64,000 nucleotides of DNA from Taenia hydatigena (taxonomy: Eukaryota > Platyhelminthes > Cestoda > Cyclophyllidea > Taeniidae). The DNA is taken from NCBI GenBank assembly GCA_036345935.2, contig JADWOT020000010.1, positions 8,379,576 through 8,443,575 on the forward strand. The letters are read 5' to 3'. Shown here one piece after another: positions 22,501 through 32,154 of the stretch. The position numbers and the translations under genes were made by a program. Below the pieces are notes generated by a model. The model was not told the origin of the DNA and searched no databases. It saw only the letters and a program-made list of their open reading frames with translations. Positions within the stretch are counted from its first letter, which is position 1. Each line of letters begins with the position of its first letter.

Positions 22501-23620
22501 ATTTTATTCGCAAACCACACCAGATCACACTATAAAGCTTCTGCAGTGAATAAGGTCGCCAGCGTAATTTACAATGGTGCGTGGTCCTTCACAAAGCCAC
22601 GACGCACAAGAAGTGTGGCAATGATTTACTCTAAGATGTATGCGTTTCCATAAATGCATTCTGTAAGATCCAGTTACAGTATATCTTGCATCACCTTGCA
22701 TCAAAGCATTGGACAAAATTGTAGTATGTGTCTTCGCCTGTATTCAATCTGTTCCAGTAGATTAGGGAAACACACCTCCGTACGCCATCCAATCCGCTTT
22801 GTCAGAGGGCCGCTTTAAAGCACTCATGTACCTTAATCCGTGATGCCGAGGCTAAATTAACAATGGCCAACAACATGTGCAACGTCTGGAGAAATATGTG
22901 TTAAGAAGTTAGTGAGACATAAAAGACATCACATCAACTCAGATGCTGGAACTCACACTTACCTGAGCGTAGTCCAACCCCACATTCTATGTACTTTATC
23001 AAATGCTACATAACAGACGTGCATAATCCTATCAACTCTAATGCCTAACCCGGTATCGACACCGAAAATGGAATGCTGCTTGGTAGTATGTCCTTCATCC
23101 TAAGCACCTACGGCCCATCCACCTAAATTCCAGTCGTTCCCAGAATCGAAAAGGCGACAGCACTGGCACAGATAATGTACTAAAAATGAGCAAGTAGCCT
23201 TCAAATTGGCAAATTAAGCTAATCATCAACGAGAGAGCATTCCCTTTGCGCGATGAGTTTTCAATCGAAGATTGATGACTACAAGGAATAGATTTTTCAT
23301 AGAAATGGATTTGCGTTGCATTTACAAAAGACATAAACAGTTTATTTCCAAGAAGCATGTTGACAACAAGGAAGAAAATGCGATGGGATTGGTGGAATAT
23401 CAAAATACGAAAATACCTTGAGTATTGAGCAGAAGATTGCAGTGCACACGGAAATAATCACACAATGTGTCGCGAGTAGCAAGCGCAAGGGCAAAAGAAT
23501 GCCGATACACAAATGAATAACCGCAAACAGTGCAGCCTGTGTCACACAACACACGGTGATGGTTACTTGGTAAACAAGGGATTGTACCGCATTTATCACT
23601 TTATAAACCACTAACACTGC
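19500..23620 (-). repeat. Block R, inverted copy in left palindrome arm
   Basis: Reverse complement of 8326-11805 and of 26870-32150. It is the most complete R copy, retaining both the segment missing from copy 1 (about 22000-22700) and the segment replaced in the right arm (about 21030-21800). Confidence 0.92.
21010..21216 (-). CDS. Cys/His-rich ORF in block R, second copy
   Basis: The same 68-residue frame as 10023-10229, with about five substitutions (for example CPKCAQ becomes CPKFAQ, losing the second cysteine of the possible zinc ribbon). The loss suggests this copy is decaying. Confidence 0.2.
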   Translation of the reverse strand: MQRKKYVLSFNSTRRRVAWYILLQFTMNTHIQCPKFAQLVCISRHHHNGGYKLFFHVVCLDTHKLIFK

Positions 23621-24265
23621 AATCAGTAATGTGACACGAGTGCGAATTCTACTGCTGCATGAAATTCTGCAGACTAAGGCAAGGCTGTCACGAGTACATC
23701 ACCCAGTCCATAAGTCGTTGTCATTGCTAACTGGCAACATGGACACCAGCACTTCATGATTGGTGTGCAGAGTCCTCGGTGCTCACCCACTTGAGAGTCA
23801 GCGTGCTGCCTCAATATCGTGATGCTGGTGTTCAAATGCTCGCTGTTGTAATTACTTGCCTAACGATCTTCCTATCTTACCGATGCTCGATGACCTCGCA
23901 TTTTACCATTAACTCAACACAAAACTGTGTGCATGCTGAGGAAAGCGACTGCTCTTTGACAGCCAAGCTGAAGCACTTTTATTGAGCAGCGTTGACTGAT
24001 GATTGTGTGGGAGAGGATGGACCTGTTTGGTGGATTGAAGAAGGGCGTGGTGTTGACCGCATTGCTCTGTGGTGTAGTTTTGGTGATTCTCCCGCTCTTA
24101 TGCAAACAAATGCAATCCAACCTGCGCACTGTACTACTGCGCAGATAACCTCCAGTGGCATCCTTACTGGACAGCTGCTGTGTGTGGAAAACAGTACCAA
24201 TGCAAAGGGCAGAAGTCGCACCTGTGTGAGAAATACTACGGATTCATAGTCCCATACATAAACAC
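23620..24265 (+). repeat. Palindrome arm P, copy 2
   Basis: Inverted partner of 26210-26868. Its inner half is nearly identical to that partner; its outer half differs from it by about 10%. Confidence 0.9.
23999..24148 (+). CDS. Single-span membrane micro-ORF, copy 2 left
   Basis: The same 49-codon frame as at 5469, with span VVLTALLCGVVLVILPLLC and a dibasic LKK before the membrane. Relative to copy 1 it has Ser to Leu, Ser to Pro and Phe to Cys in the span, all compatible with a helix or exon of a membrane protein. Confidence 0.3.
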   Translation: MIVWERMDLFGGLKKGVVLTALLCGVVLVILPLLCKQMQSNLRTVLLRR

Positions 24266-24562
24266 TTGGATCGCTCATGTCCTTCCCTTCAGTTGCGAAA
24301 TTGACTTCTGTCTAAGAATTACACCACATAGGTCGAGATGTGTATCTCACCAAATGGTTTTAGTCGTGGAAAATGACATGTCATGAATATTTCCAAAACA
24401 AAATGGACATCTTATGAAAGCCTTGCTTCCGCCAGCACCACAAGTGTTTCGATTGCGTTCATTGATAACCAACAGTTTAGTACGCAACGCTAGCCGACTT
24501 GCTGCGTTTATCTGGGTTCTCCTACTGTTCTCCGCATTCTCAATCACTTCTCTGTAAATCAA

Positions 24563-24590
24563 GTGTGCGTGTGTGTTCGTGTGTATGTGA
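24563..24590. repeat. (GT)n tract
   Basis: Interrupted GT run in Q'; the counterpart in Q (about 7350) is a shorter AC run. Confidence 0.7.
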
Positions 24591-24987
24591 TGGGGTTGGA
24601 ATGGGCCTATTCAATCTCCAACTACTCTTGTAATGATAGGCCCCTTACGTGTGAACTTACTTACGTGTGGCTGAAGAAATGGGCACTCGAGTCTTTGCGT
24701 TTGAGAGCCGCAAGTAGCAGAAGCTCAGCAGCTTGCGCTAACTGACACTGCGGAAATTAAGAAAAATGAAGCAGTAAATATGCATTGAAATGAGCAGGCA
24801 CAAGTGTCGATTGCCTCTTCTCAACTGATAAACCAAACGCTGAACATCGCAGTAAAATTGACAATTCTCTTTCTCAACGCATTTCTGGTTTCAGACTGCT
24901 GAGTGCCGTGAACTACTTACCGTCTCACAACCGTAACCATTTCAAATGGTACAATTTCTGCGAGAATTTGGAAATCACACACAAATA

Positions 24988-25014
24988 TTCCTCCTCCTCC
25001 TCCTCCTCCTCCTC
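24988..25014. repeat. (CCT)n microsatellite
   Basis: About nine uninterrupted CCT units. The matching place in Q copy 1 (near 6935) has only about three interrupted GAG units, so the tract expanded after duplication. Confidence 0.9.
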
Positions 25015-25165
25015 CACGTCCTCGTTCTCGCCACAAACGGTGGTTCTCTGTTAAAGGAATCATTTGGACTGATAATCTTCAGCAGGCAATTTGGCATAAA
25101 CTTGCATTTATTTTGAAGAGAACTCGCATACTCGTTATGACTAATAACCAGTTTTATGCGAATTG

Positions 25166-25437
25166 ATGCCAATGGTTTGCAAAAAATTATGCGGCATCGT
25201 TGTTGTTGCCGTCACCATTACATGCGTGTTATGGAACCCCAGCATGTGGCAAAATACTGTACGAAATGCAGATGCCACTTGCCATTGCTCTTTTGCCTCG
25301 GCATCACGAAGTGCGATGGGTGCCCAGGTAAGGCAGTGGACGTTCACTCCGCCCACATCTGTGTGACTGCTGCTTTCTTGCAGAAGGAAAGAACGAACAC
25401 CAAACTGATTGTGGAATCGGCCAACCAGTGGCAATAA
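25166..25437 (+). CDS. Two-exon small signal-anchored protein, copy 2
   Basis: Exon 1 (25166-25327, 54 codons) begins MPMVCKKLCGIVVVAVTITC, a good signal peptide or anchor, and ends CAG at donor GTAAGG. The intron is 56 bp with a pyrimidine-rich end, TGCTGCTTTCTTGCAG. Exon 2 (25384-25437) encodes 17 residues (KERTNTKLIVESANQWQ) and TAA. Phases are 0/0 and the product is about 71 residues. The inverted copy at 6506-6771 preserves every signal. Start could be the second ATG (25172), which aligns with the copy 1 start. The mid region (HCSFASASRSAMGAQ) resembles the R-block exon near 27600. No known homologue comes to mind, and secretion is inferred from the N terminus only. Confidence 0.42.
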
Positions 25438-25898
25438 GTCAAACAAAATAAGATTTAGGCGACATTAGGAATACTGGTGCAACAATTGCAGCCACACCAT
25501 CAGCTTTGGCAGCATATTCGAACCAATTAGGTCCCAACGAACGATGTTAAGCTGAGCCCGAAGTACAATAGATGACACCATTTGCAGAGAATACTTTTCC
25601 ACGACTAATTCATTTTGTGTGGTATGCAATGGCAACTATCACCTCATCCTATGTGTGCAAGTTATTAGGCAAGAATTGATGGCGAAACTGAATGGAACTG
25701 TGCATAGAACTGTGGTTACACACACATCCTAACGCAATTAATTTCTGCTCGCCCCATTGTTTTTGTTTTCATATACAAAGGGTGGTCACTAGGAATGCCA
25801 CCGGAGGTCACCTACATATTCGCACAACGCGTTGGTGGGAATGCTGGTATGAGCTAAGCAGTAGGAAAATCACCACAACTGTGGCAGTGGGCTGTGCG

Positions 25899-26075
25899 AT
25901 GACATCCAAAACCTTCTTCTGTCTACTAGGCGGGTTCATTCTCCCACCCAGTATCATCAGTCAATACCTCGCACAAGAATTATTTCAGCTTGCCTGTCTA
26001 CAACCGAGTGTTTTCCTCAGCATCCGAACAACCCCAACTGCAGTTGGCATTGCAATTTTAAGGCATGAGGCGTGA
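25899..26075 (+). CDS. Conserved 58-residue hydrophobic ORF in Q', copy 2
   Basis: Same frame as 5865-6041 (minus). It begins MTSKTFFCLLGGFILPP and ends at TGA, with GTGAGTA overlapping the stop as a possible donor. An acceptor-like pyrimidine tract ending ATATACAAAG lies at 25780, so this could also be an internal exon of a longer frame. Unassigned. Confidence 0.25.
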   Translation: MTSKTFFCLLGGFILPPSIISQYLAQELFQLACLQPSVFLSIRTTPTAVGIAILRHEA

Positions 26076-26209
26076 GTAAAATAACAATATTATTAGCAGA
26101 GCTAATCACAACGCTGAGTATATGAGACGAACCTCACGCTGACGAAGTAACCCACGAACCCTTCAATTCGAGGCACATGCGGATAGTAAACGGCACTAGA
26201 TTTGGGAAA

Positions 26210-26868
26210 GTATGTATGGGACTATGAATCCGTAGTATTTCTCACACAGGTGCAACTTCTGCCCTTTGCATTGGTACTGTTTTCCACACACAGCAGCTGT
26301 CCAGTAAGGATGCCACTGGAGGTTATCTGCGCAGTAGTACAGTGCGCAGGTTGGATTGCATTTGTTTGCATAAGAGCGGGAGAATCACCAAAACTACACC
26401 ACAGAGCAATGCGGTCAACACCACGCCCTTCTTCAATCCACCAAACAGGTCCATCCTCTCCCACACAATCATCAGTCAACGCTGCTCAATAAAAGTGCTT
26501 CAGCTTGGCTGTCAAAGATCACTCGCTTTCCTCAGCATGCACACAGTTGTGTGTTGAGTTAATGGTAAAATGAGAGGTCATCAAGCATCGGTAAGATATG
26601 AAGATTGTTAAGCAAGTAATTACAACAGCGGGCATTTGAACACCAACATCACGATAGTGAGGTAGCACACTAACTCTGAAGTGTGTGAGCACCGAGGACT
26701 CTGCACACCAATCATGAATTGCTGATGTTCATGTTATCAGCTAGCAATGACAACGACTTATGGACAGGGTGATGTACTCGTGACAACCTTGCCTTAGCCT
26801 GCGCAATTTCATGCATCAGTGGAATTCGCACTCGCGTCACATTACTGATTGCAGTGTTGCTGGATTAG
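26210..26868 (-). repeat. Palindrome arm P', copy 2 (mosaic)
   Basis: From 26210 to about 26512 it matches its own partner arm (23960-24265) almost perfectly. From about 26515 outward it instead matches the P' arm of the other palindrome (7970-8325), and this continues into R. The switch lies in the sequence around GTCAAAGATCACTCGC. Confidence 0.9.
26323..26472 (-). CDS. Single-span membrane micro-ORF, copy 2 right
   Basis: Inverted partner of 23999-24148 and essentially identical to it, lying in the homogenised inner half of the arm. Confidence 0.3.
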   Translation of the reverse strand: MIVWERMDLFGGLKKGVVLTALLCGVVLVILPLLCKQMQSNLRTVLLRR

Positions 26869-28227
26869 AAAGTGTCCAAAGTGCTACAATTTTTCGCTTA
26901 CTGATTTAACCACCACCGCATGTTGTGTGACACAGGCTGCACTGTTTGCGGTTGTTCATCTGTGCATCGGCAGTCTTCTGCCTTTGCGCTTGCTACTCGC
27001 GACACATCGTGTGATTATTTCTGTGTTCACTGAAATCTTCTGCTCAATACTTAAGGTATTTTCGTATTTTGATATTCCACAGATTCCATTGCATTTAATT
27101 CCTTGTTGTCAACATACTTCGTGGAAATAAACAATTTATGTTTTTGTGTAGACAAAATAAAATATCCACTTTTATATTAAGATCTAGTTATTGTGGCCAT
27201 CAGTTTAGATTGAAAACTCCTCGCGCAAAGGGAATGCTCACTCGTTAATGATTCGCTTAATTTGCCAATTTGAAGGCTACTTGCTCATTTCTAGTACATT
27301 ATCTGTGCCAGTGCTGTCTCCTTCTCGATTCTGGGAACGACTGAAATTTGGGTGGATAGGCCGTAGGTGGTTAGGATGAAGGACATACTACCAAACAACT
27401 TTCATTTTCGGTGTCGATACCGGGTTCGGCATTAGAGTTGATAGGATTATGCACGTCTGTTATGTAGCATTTGATAAAGTACATAGAATGTGGGATTGGA
27501 CTACGCTCAGGTAAGTGTGAGTTCCAGCATCTGAGTTGGTGTGATGTCTTTTGTGTCTCACTAACTTCTTGACATCTATTTCTCCAGACGTTGCACATGT
27601 TGTTGGCCATTGTTAATTTAGCCTCAGCATCGCGGATCAAGGTACATGAGTGCTTTAAAGCGGCCCTCTGACAAAGCGGATTGGTTGGCGTACGGAGGTG
27701 TGTTTCCCTACTCTGCTGGAACAGATTGAATACAGGCGAAGACACAAACTACAATTTTGTCCAATGCTTTGATGTATGGTGATGCAGGACATACTGTAAC
27801 TGGATCTTACAGAATGCATTTATGGAAACGCATACATCTTGGAGTAAATCATTGCCACACTCCTTGTGCGTCGTGGCTTTGTGAAGGACCACGCACCATT
27901 GCAACTTACGCTGGCGACCTTATTCACTGCAGAAGCTTTATAGTGTGATCTGGTGTGGTTTGCGAATAAAATTAATCTAGTGAATTCATTTATCTCTTGC
28001 CTACACCAAGTAAGCAGAGGTGAGCTTCCTGGCTAGATATGTTGTTGTTTCTTCAACAATTCTCATAGTTACCATTCCCGCGACTATGATAGATCCGGTT
28101 GAAGGAGTAGCTGCATTGACCAATCCGGGTGAAGTCTCGTGAGCGTGGACATTATCATTTCGAAGGAGCCGATTTGCATCCTAATTGAATGCGTCACATA
28201 AAGTAATCAGCCCCTCCGATTTGCATT

Positions 28228-28458
28228 ATGAATTCAGGTGAGGTATTTACACTAATCAGTAAAATTTCTCAAAATCGATGCCCAAACTGTGCAAAATGGA
28301 AGCGTTTGAAGCAAGATTGCGCAGCGACTGGCCAAACATTGCAAAAGCTGCTGATATGTACAGGACATCACTTGATTAAAAAGCATTTTATCCAAAGACC
28401 AACCCGATCCGTCGTGCTTTTCGTCTTTGTCAGGGTAACACTTGAAGCGATGCAGTAA
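28228..28458 (+). CDS. Cys/His ORF in block R, second type
   Basis: Starts at a true ATG (MNSGEVFTLISKISQNRCPN); CPNCAKWKRLKQDC is followed 15-20 residues on by a Cys and His pair (ICTGHH). The spacing is like the ORF at 10023. The inverted copy (22015-22245 minus) keeps the frame. The opposite strand is open too (CYPDKDEKHDGSGW...), so coding strand and reality are uncertain. R copy 1 lacks this segment. Confidence 0.22.
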   Translation: MNSGEVFTLISKISQNRCPNCAKWKRLKQDCAATGQTLQKLLICTGHHLIKKHFIQRPTRSVVLFVFVRVTLEAMQ

Positions 28459-29686
28459 GTCATATTTGTATTGCAACTGGGACTGGGTTCCACTTGCCAT
28501 TTTCAATTTCTCGAACCCGGCCTCCGTTTAGAAGAGGCTAACATTAGATTCGTGACAAATAAAAGAGGAGAGAAGCTGCAGTCAAATTTGACAAAAAAGG
28601 AGATTTATTTTAGTGTGTAATGGCCATTTCCCATGGCACACAGATTGGTCGTTTAGGGGATAGTCGAATATCGCTTTGGCTGATCTTTGTGTGCGCCATC
28701 ACCCATCCTAAGCCCACAGCCATATAAAAACTAATGAACAGGCTTAAATAAGCTGACCAAGTGTCTCTGTAGCCTTCCGAGTCTTCCTCGAATGTAAAAG
28801 AAGGCAGAATGCTAAAGTAGAATATATATATCCACCGGATAGAGGATAAAAGGCTGCTGGCACGGCTCAGAGGCCAGCACTCGCAGCTAGAGCAATATGG
28901 CCACCTCTCTGTTACCTTGACAGAAACCGGCAGTTCTAACAAACAAATTATTGCAGTCTCAGACCCAGTGTCCATTGGCCAGCCGCAAGGCACACACACG
29001 CACGCACGCATACCATTTGAGCGTAGTGACCCCCTCGCGCTGGGTATTGGGACGGCCCGCCCGGGAGATCTATCGCCCGCCCACCAGACTGGAAGATGGA
29101 ACGAATCCGGACCACTCGCTCATGTAGGCAATCCGGATTGTGACAAATGGTAACGAGAATTCTAACACACAAGTCTGCGCTTCATACAAATAACTTGAGT
29201 GGAATTATGGAGCTAACATGCTTGCTGTGCTAAGTGCCGCCTTATTGGTGGAGGGGGTAAATATAAAGGTGAGGATGCTTTTGGGCCCAATATGGGTGAG
29301 TGTATATGTAGGCGTCATTACCTGTGGCTGGTTTTCAAAAGAATGTTCTGGTTAAGTCATAGTGGTACGGAAGGAGTAATGGAAACGCTTTCTTAGCCAA
29401 TAATGTTTGTTATAATGGACTGAGTATGCTATTGCTTGAGTTAAACTGCTGTGAGGAGAAAATTCACTTGCGAGCAAGTGTAATGCATGTGAGTACAATC
29501 GCAGCAGTTACAAAACCAGGGCAAAACCACAACATGTAATGATTTTGGGAGTCAAATGTTGTCAGTCATTTTTGGGATTACATGACTCGATGATGATCTG
29601 CCAGTTGGTATCGCTCGTGTCGATGAGGTTCCCATCAGCTGTGATTGCGCAGGAGTTGAAAGAGATTCCTTAGTGTTAGTGCTTAC

Positions 29687-30013
29687 CTAGGTCAATGCAG
29701 GTGCCCTAGTCATGGTGAAAGAAGGGACAGAGATGGGTGCCTTTATCGTGGTGACTGTAGAGGCCGAAGCAGTTTCCTCAGTCGTGGGAGTTGCGAGTGA
29801 CAAATTGGGTAACTCGCTTGCAGTAATTGTGAGAGACGATTCATATGGCTTGGATTTTGTGCTCGCAATATGCAAAGCAAATCTTTTCGCCATGGTCAGC
29901 ACAGGAATCGAGGCAGGTTGGCTAGTTGTAATTGCGGGAGCCGAAGAGGACTCCTCAGCAGTGGAGAACATAGTCGTGCTGCTAATGGCAAAAAGACGCC
30001 CTTGAGCCACCAT
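29687..30013 (-). CDS. Ser/Thr-rich repeat-containing ORF (mucin-like)
   Basis: 108 residues rich in Ser, Thr, Pro and Ala. Two related units are visible: STAEESSSAPAITTSQPASI followed by PVLTMAKRFAL, and TTEETASASTVTTIKAPISV followed by PSFTMTRAPAL. Such repeats are typical of heavily O-glycosylated surface proteins, which tapeworms have many of. No true ATG with a signal peptide is attached. Another minus-strand frame immediately upstream (30040-30179, EFDERDIGTLPFGAIF... then acidic/lysine-rich) may belong to it. Present only in the 1.9-kb replacement. Confidence 0.3.
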   Translation of the reverse strand: MVAQGRLFAISSTTMFSTAEESSSAPAITTSQPASIPVLTMAKRFALHIASTKSKPYESSLTITASELPNLSLATPTTEETASASTVTTIKAPISVPSFTMTRAPALT

Positions 30014-30212
30014 TTCGACCTAATCCAAAGAGGTAGGAACCATGGAACTTCTCGATGTCTTTCAATTTAATTTCCTTCATTTCTTCTTCATTCAGAAGCG
30101 TCAAATCAAATATTGCACCAAATGGCAGCGTGCCTATGTCACGTTCGTCAAACTCACTTTTTTTTCCGTCTTTATGCATTTTGCCGAACCCATAACTTCA
30201 CCCACGCAGCAG

Positions 30213-30354
30213 GTACATTCGTGATGCACGCAAGCAAGCGAACAAATTGGCGATTGCCGAATGGGTGGAAATAAAGGAAACGAGGAAGCTGTTCGACACT
30301 ACCGATTGGGCCAGAATTAGCTCACACGCCATGCACAAACACCATGGTTTCTAG
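30213..30354 (+). CDS. Possible terminal exon, charged C-terminus
   Basis: After an acceptor (CTTCACCCACGCAGCAG) the frame reads RYIRDARKQANKLAIAEWVE and continues for 46 residues, ending HAMHKHHGF and TAG. An AATAAA follows at 30492. Composition and a clean stop plus poly(A) signal suggest the last exon of a gene carried in by the replacement. An upstream acceptor with a strong pyrimidine tract (30060-30095) may mark another exon, although the opposite strand is also open there. Family not recognised. Confidence 0.35.
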
Positions 30355-30491
30355 GCCTAGTATAACCCTTTCTTTCCCTTTCCATTAATCTTCCACTTTC
30401 CTCCCAGCCTAACATCTGTTTACCTTCATCACACCTTCACGTTTTGCTGGTAAGACTGGGGATTTACGCAGACATAGGGTTATTAAATTTA

Positions 30492-30497
30492 CAATAA
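30492..30497 (+). terminator. Polyadenylation signal AATAAA
   Basis: About 140 bp behind the stop codon at 30354 and about 70 bp before block R resumes. Confidence 0.35.
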
Positions 30498-32154
30498 ACC
30501 CACATCCACCAACTCAGTAATAATGATCAGGATTTAACAGACGATAACTTTGCTGGATTCATGCCATAAATTAGACTTCAAACAAGTATTGCAGTGGAAT
30601 GTGCTGCAATATAAAGCGTTTCAGTTTGTTTAGCGATTGTAATCAACCGTTCTCGGCTGAATTTCTGCCCACTGGCTTGTTTACACGGATGTATATCTGG
30701 CATCCTGTCTATCCAGTTGGCTGACTGGATAACCGGCTGATCATACGGCTCCTGCCTCGTCGGTCAAGCTGCTGCTGCATGGATGTCCAACTCTCCGAAG
30801 CTTGGCGAAACGATAAAACTTGTGAAAATTTGTTGATGAAATCTGGAGAGATAGTGCAGTTGCGTGTAGATAGCAGTGATTTATTTCCACCTTTTAGATT
30901 TGCTACTCGCTTAAAGATGGTAGCAGGATGCACAGCTCAAACGCGAATGCAACGCGAAATCAGGCAGCATAATACTGAACTTGCAAGCGCGTAGGCAACT
31001 TATTATTTGTTCGTAAGAGGTGGTGATAAATTAGCACAACTATAATAAGATGTGAAGGAAGTTTACTAAGAATTGTCCGAGATTAGTGAAGGATTTGACA
31101 AAATCGAAAACACTTGTTATATTCTTGAATAGACAGATAAGTGAATCATGACTACATGCGTATTTGTCGCAATCGTAGTCGACAATGCACGTAGTCTCCC
31201 AGTGTCAAGTCCTCGACTGCGACGATTATTTGCCGCATCACGAATAGTGAGGTTGTGCGCACTTCCTGCGAGTTGGAATAGGCCCAATTATGGCACCACA
31301 TAATATGGTGGCCCCGTAAAACAAAGTAACTCGCAAAATTTGTTATCGCTCAGTTGTCCTACTAAGCGACATCCTTGCTGATTGGGAGACATTATTTTAC
31401 GAAATATGCGGGTACTTGAGACGAGGCAGAATCTGGCACGACAATGCTTGCATCTTCCTAAATTTTGTGCCCATTAAATTCGAGCACATTTTTGGACGGT
31501 GTCAGTAAAATTCAGTGAAATCTGCTTCTGCACGAGGGTGACGCGGCTGCTAATACAACAGATAAAACTGGTTTTGTTCCTTGCCACTTCTTTCGACGTT
31601 TTCGAAGCCGAAGTTAGGGTTTTTATTGTGTTACCCTTTGGGTCATCACCCGTTCCAGCTGACTATCGTGAATGCAAAACGACCAGCTACTTGTGTCAGT
31701 GATTAGCATGCTTCCATTAAACGAGATAGATAAACTGTTATGCATGATCACAGTTGTCGCAGTCGCTAACGCCGATCATTCTACTCACCACTTCACATGA
31801 AATGCACAGACTGTGCCAACATTGGGTCTTAATAAATTCAAATAGAATTATCATGCTCCGTATCGAAACTTGTGACAAATACTTAGTCAAAGATTGATCC
31901 ACCTGAAGCTGTATTGGAGCATGTGAACTGCAAAATTGAAAAATATGGCTGTCTCAGCAATGCTCATTAACAGGAGTATGTAAGTACCTGGTTTCACAGG
32001 GCGTAAGGCTCACTGCAGACATAGCTGGAATTAGCTTCCAACTTTGGTAAGCAGTGGTTTCATTCTACACACGCTAATTACACTGGAGTCTCGTCTGTCG
32101 AAGTTTAACATTACGGTTAGTAATTAGCATCATAATAGGCTAAGCAGACGAACC

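Larger units (their letters stand above)
24275..26205. repeat. Palindrome core block Q', inverted relative to copy 1
   Basis: Reverse complement of 5740-7655. Relative to flanking P and P' it points the other way from copy 1, which is the state expected after inversion between the arms (or from mirror-image duplication). It contains an expanded CTC tract and the two-exon gene on the plus strand. Confidence 0.88.
28661..30564. mobile_element. 1.9-kb unrelated replacement in right palindrome arm
   Basis: This segment replaces about 765 bp present in both other R copies (9441-10205 and about 21030-21800). It has a TATAAAA-like site near 28723, a GC-rich part with an (AC/GC) run (28860-29160), and GTGACAAATGGTAACGAG at 29139-29156, where ACA plus TGG could be read as an LTR end and primer-binding site. 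It also has a Ser/Thr-rich minus-strand frame and a plus-strand terminal exon with AATAAA. No target-site duplication or paired LTR was found, so a transposon origin is only one possibility. Confidence 0.45.
26870..32150 (+). repeat. Block R, right palindrome arm, with replacement
   Basis: Positions 26870-28660 match 8326-9437 (plus the ~670 bp absent from copy 1); 30565-32150 match 10205-11805. The intervening 28661-30564 is unrelated to the other copies. Exon-like pieces near 27466-27740 (mini-exon with GTAAGT at 27511, acceptor TTTCTCCAG at 27586, donor at 27643, acceptor at 27721, then a short frame to TGA) resemble the two-exon gene of Q. Confidence 0.9.
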
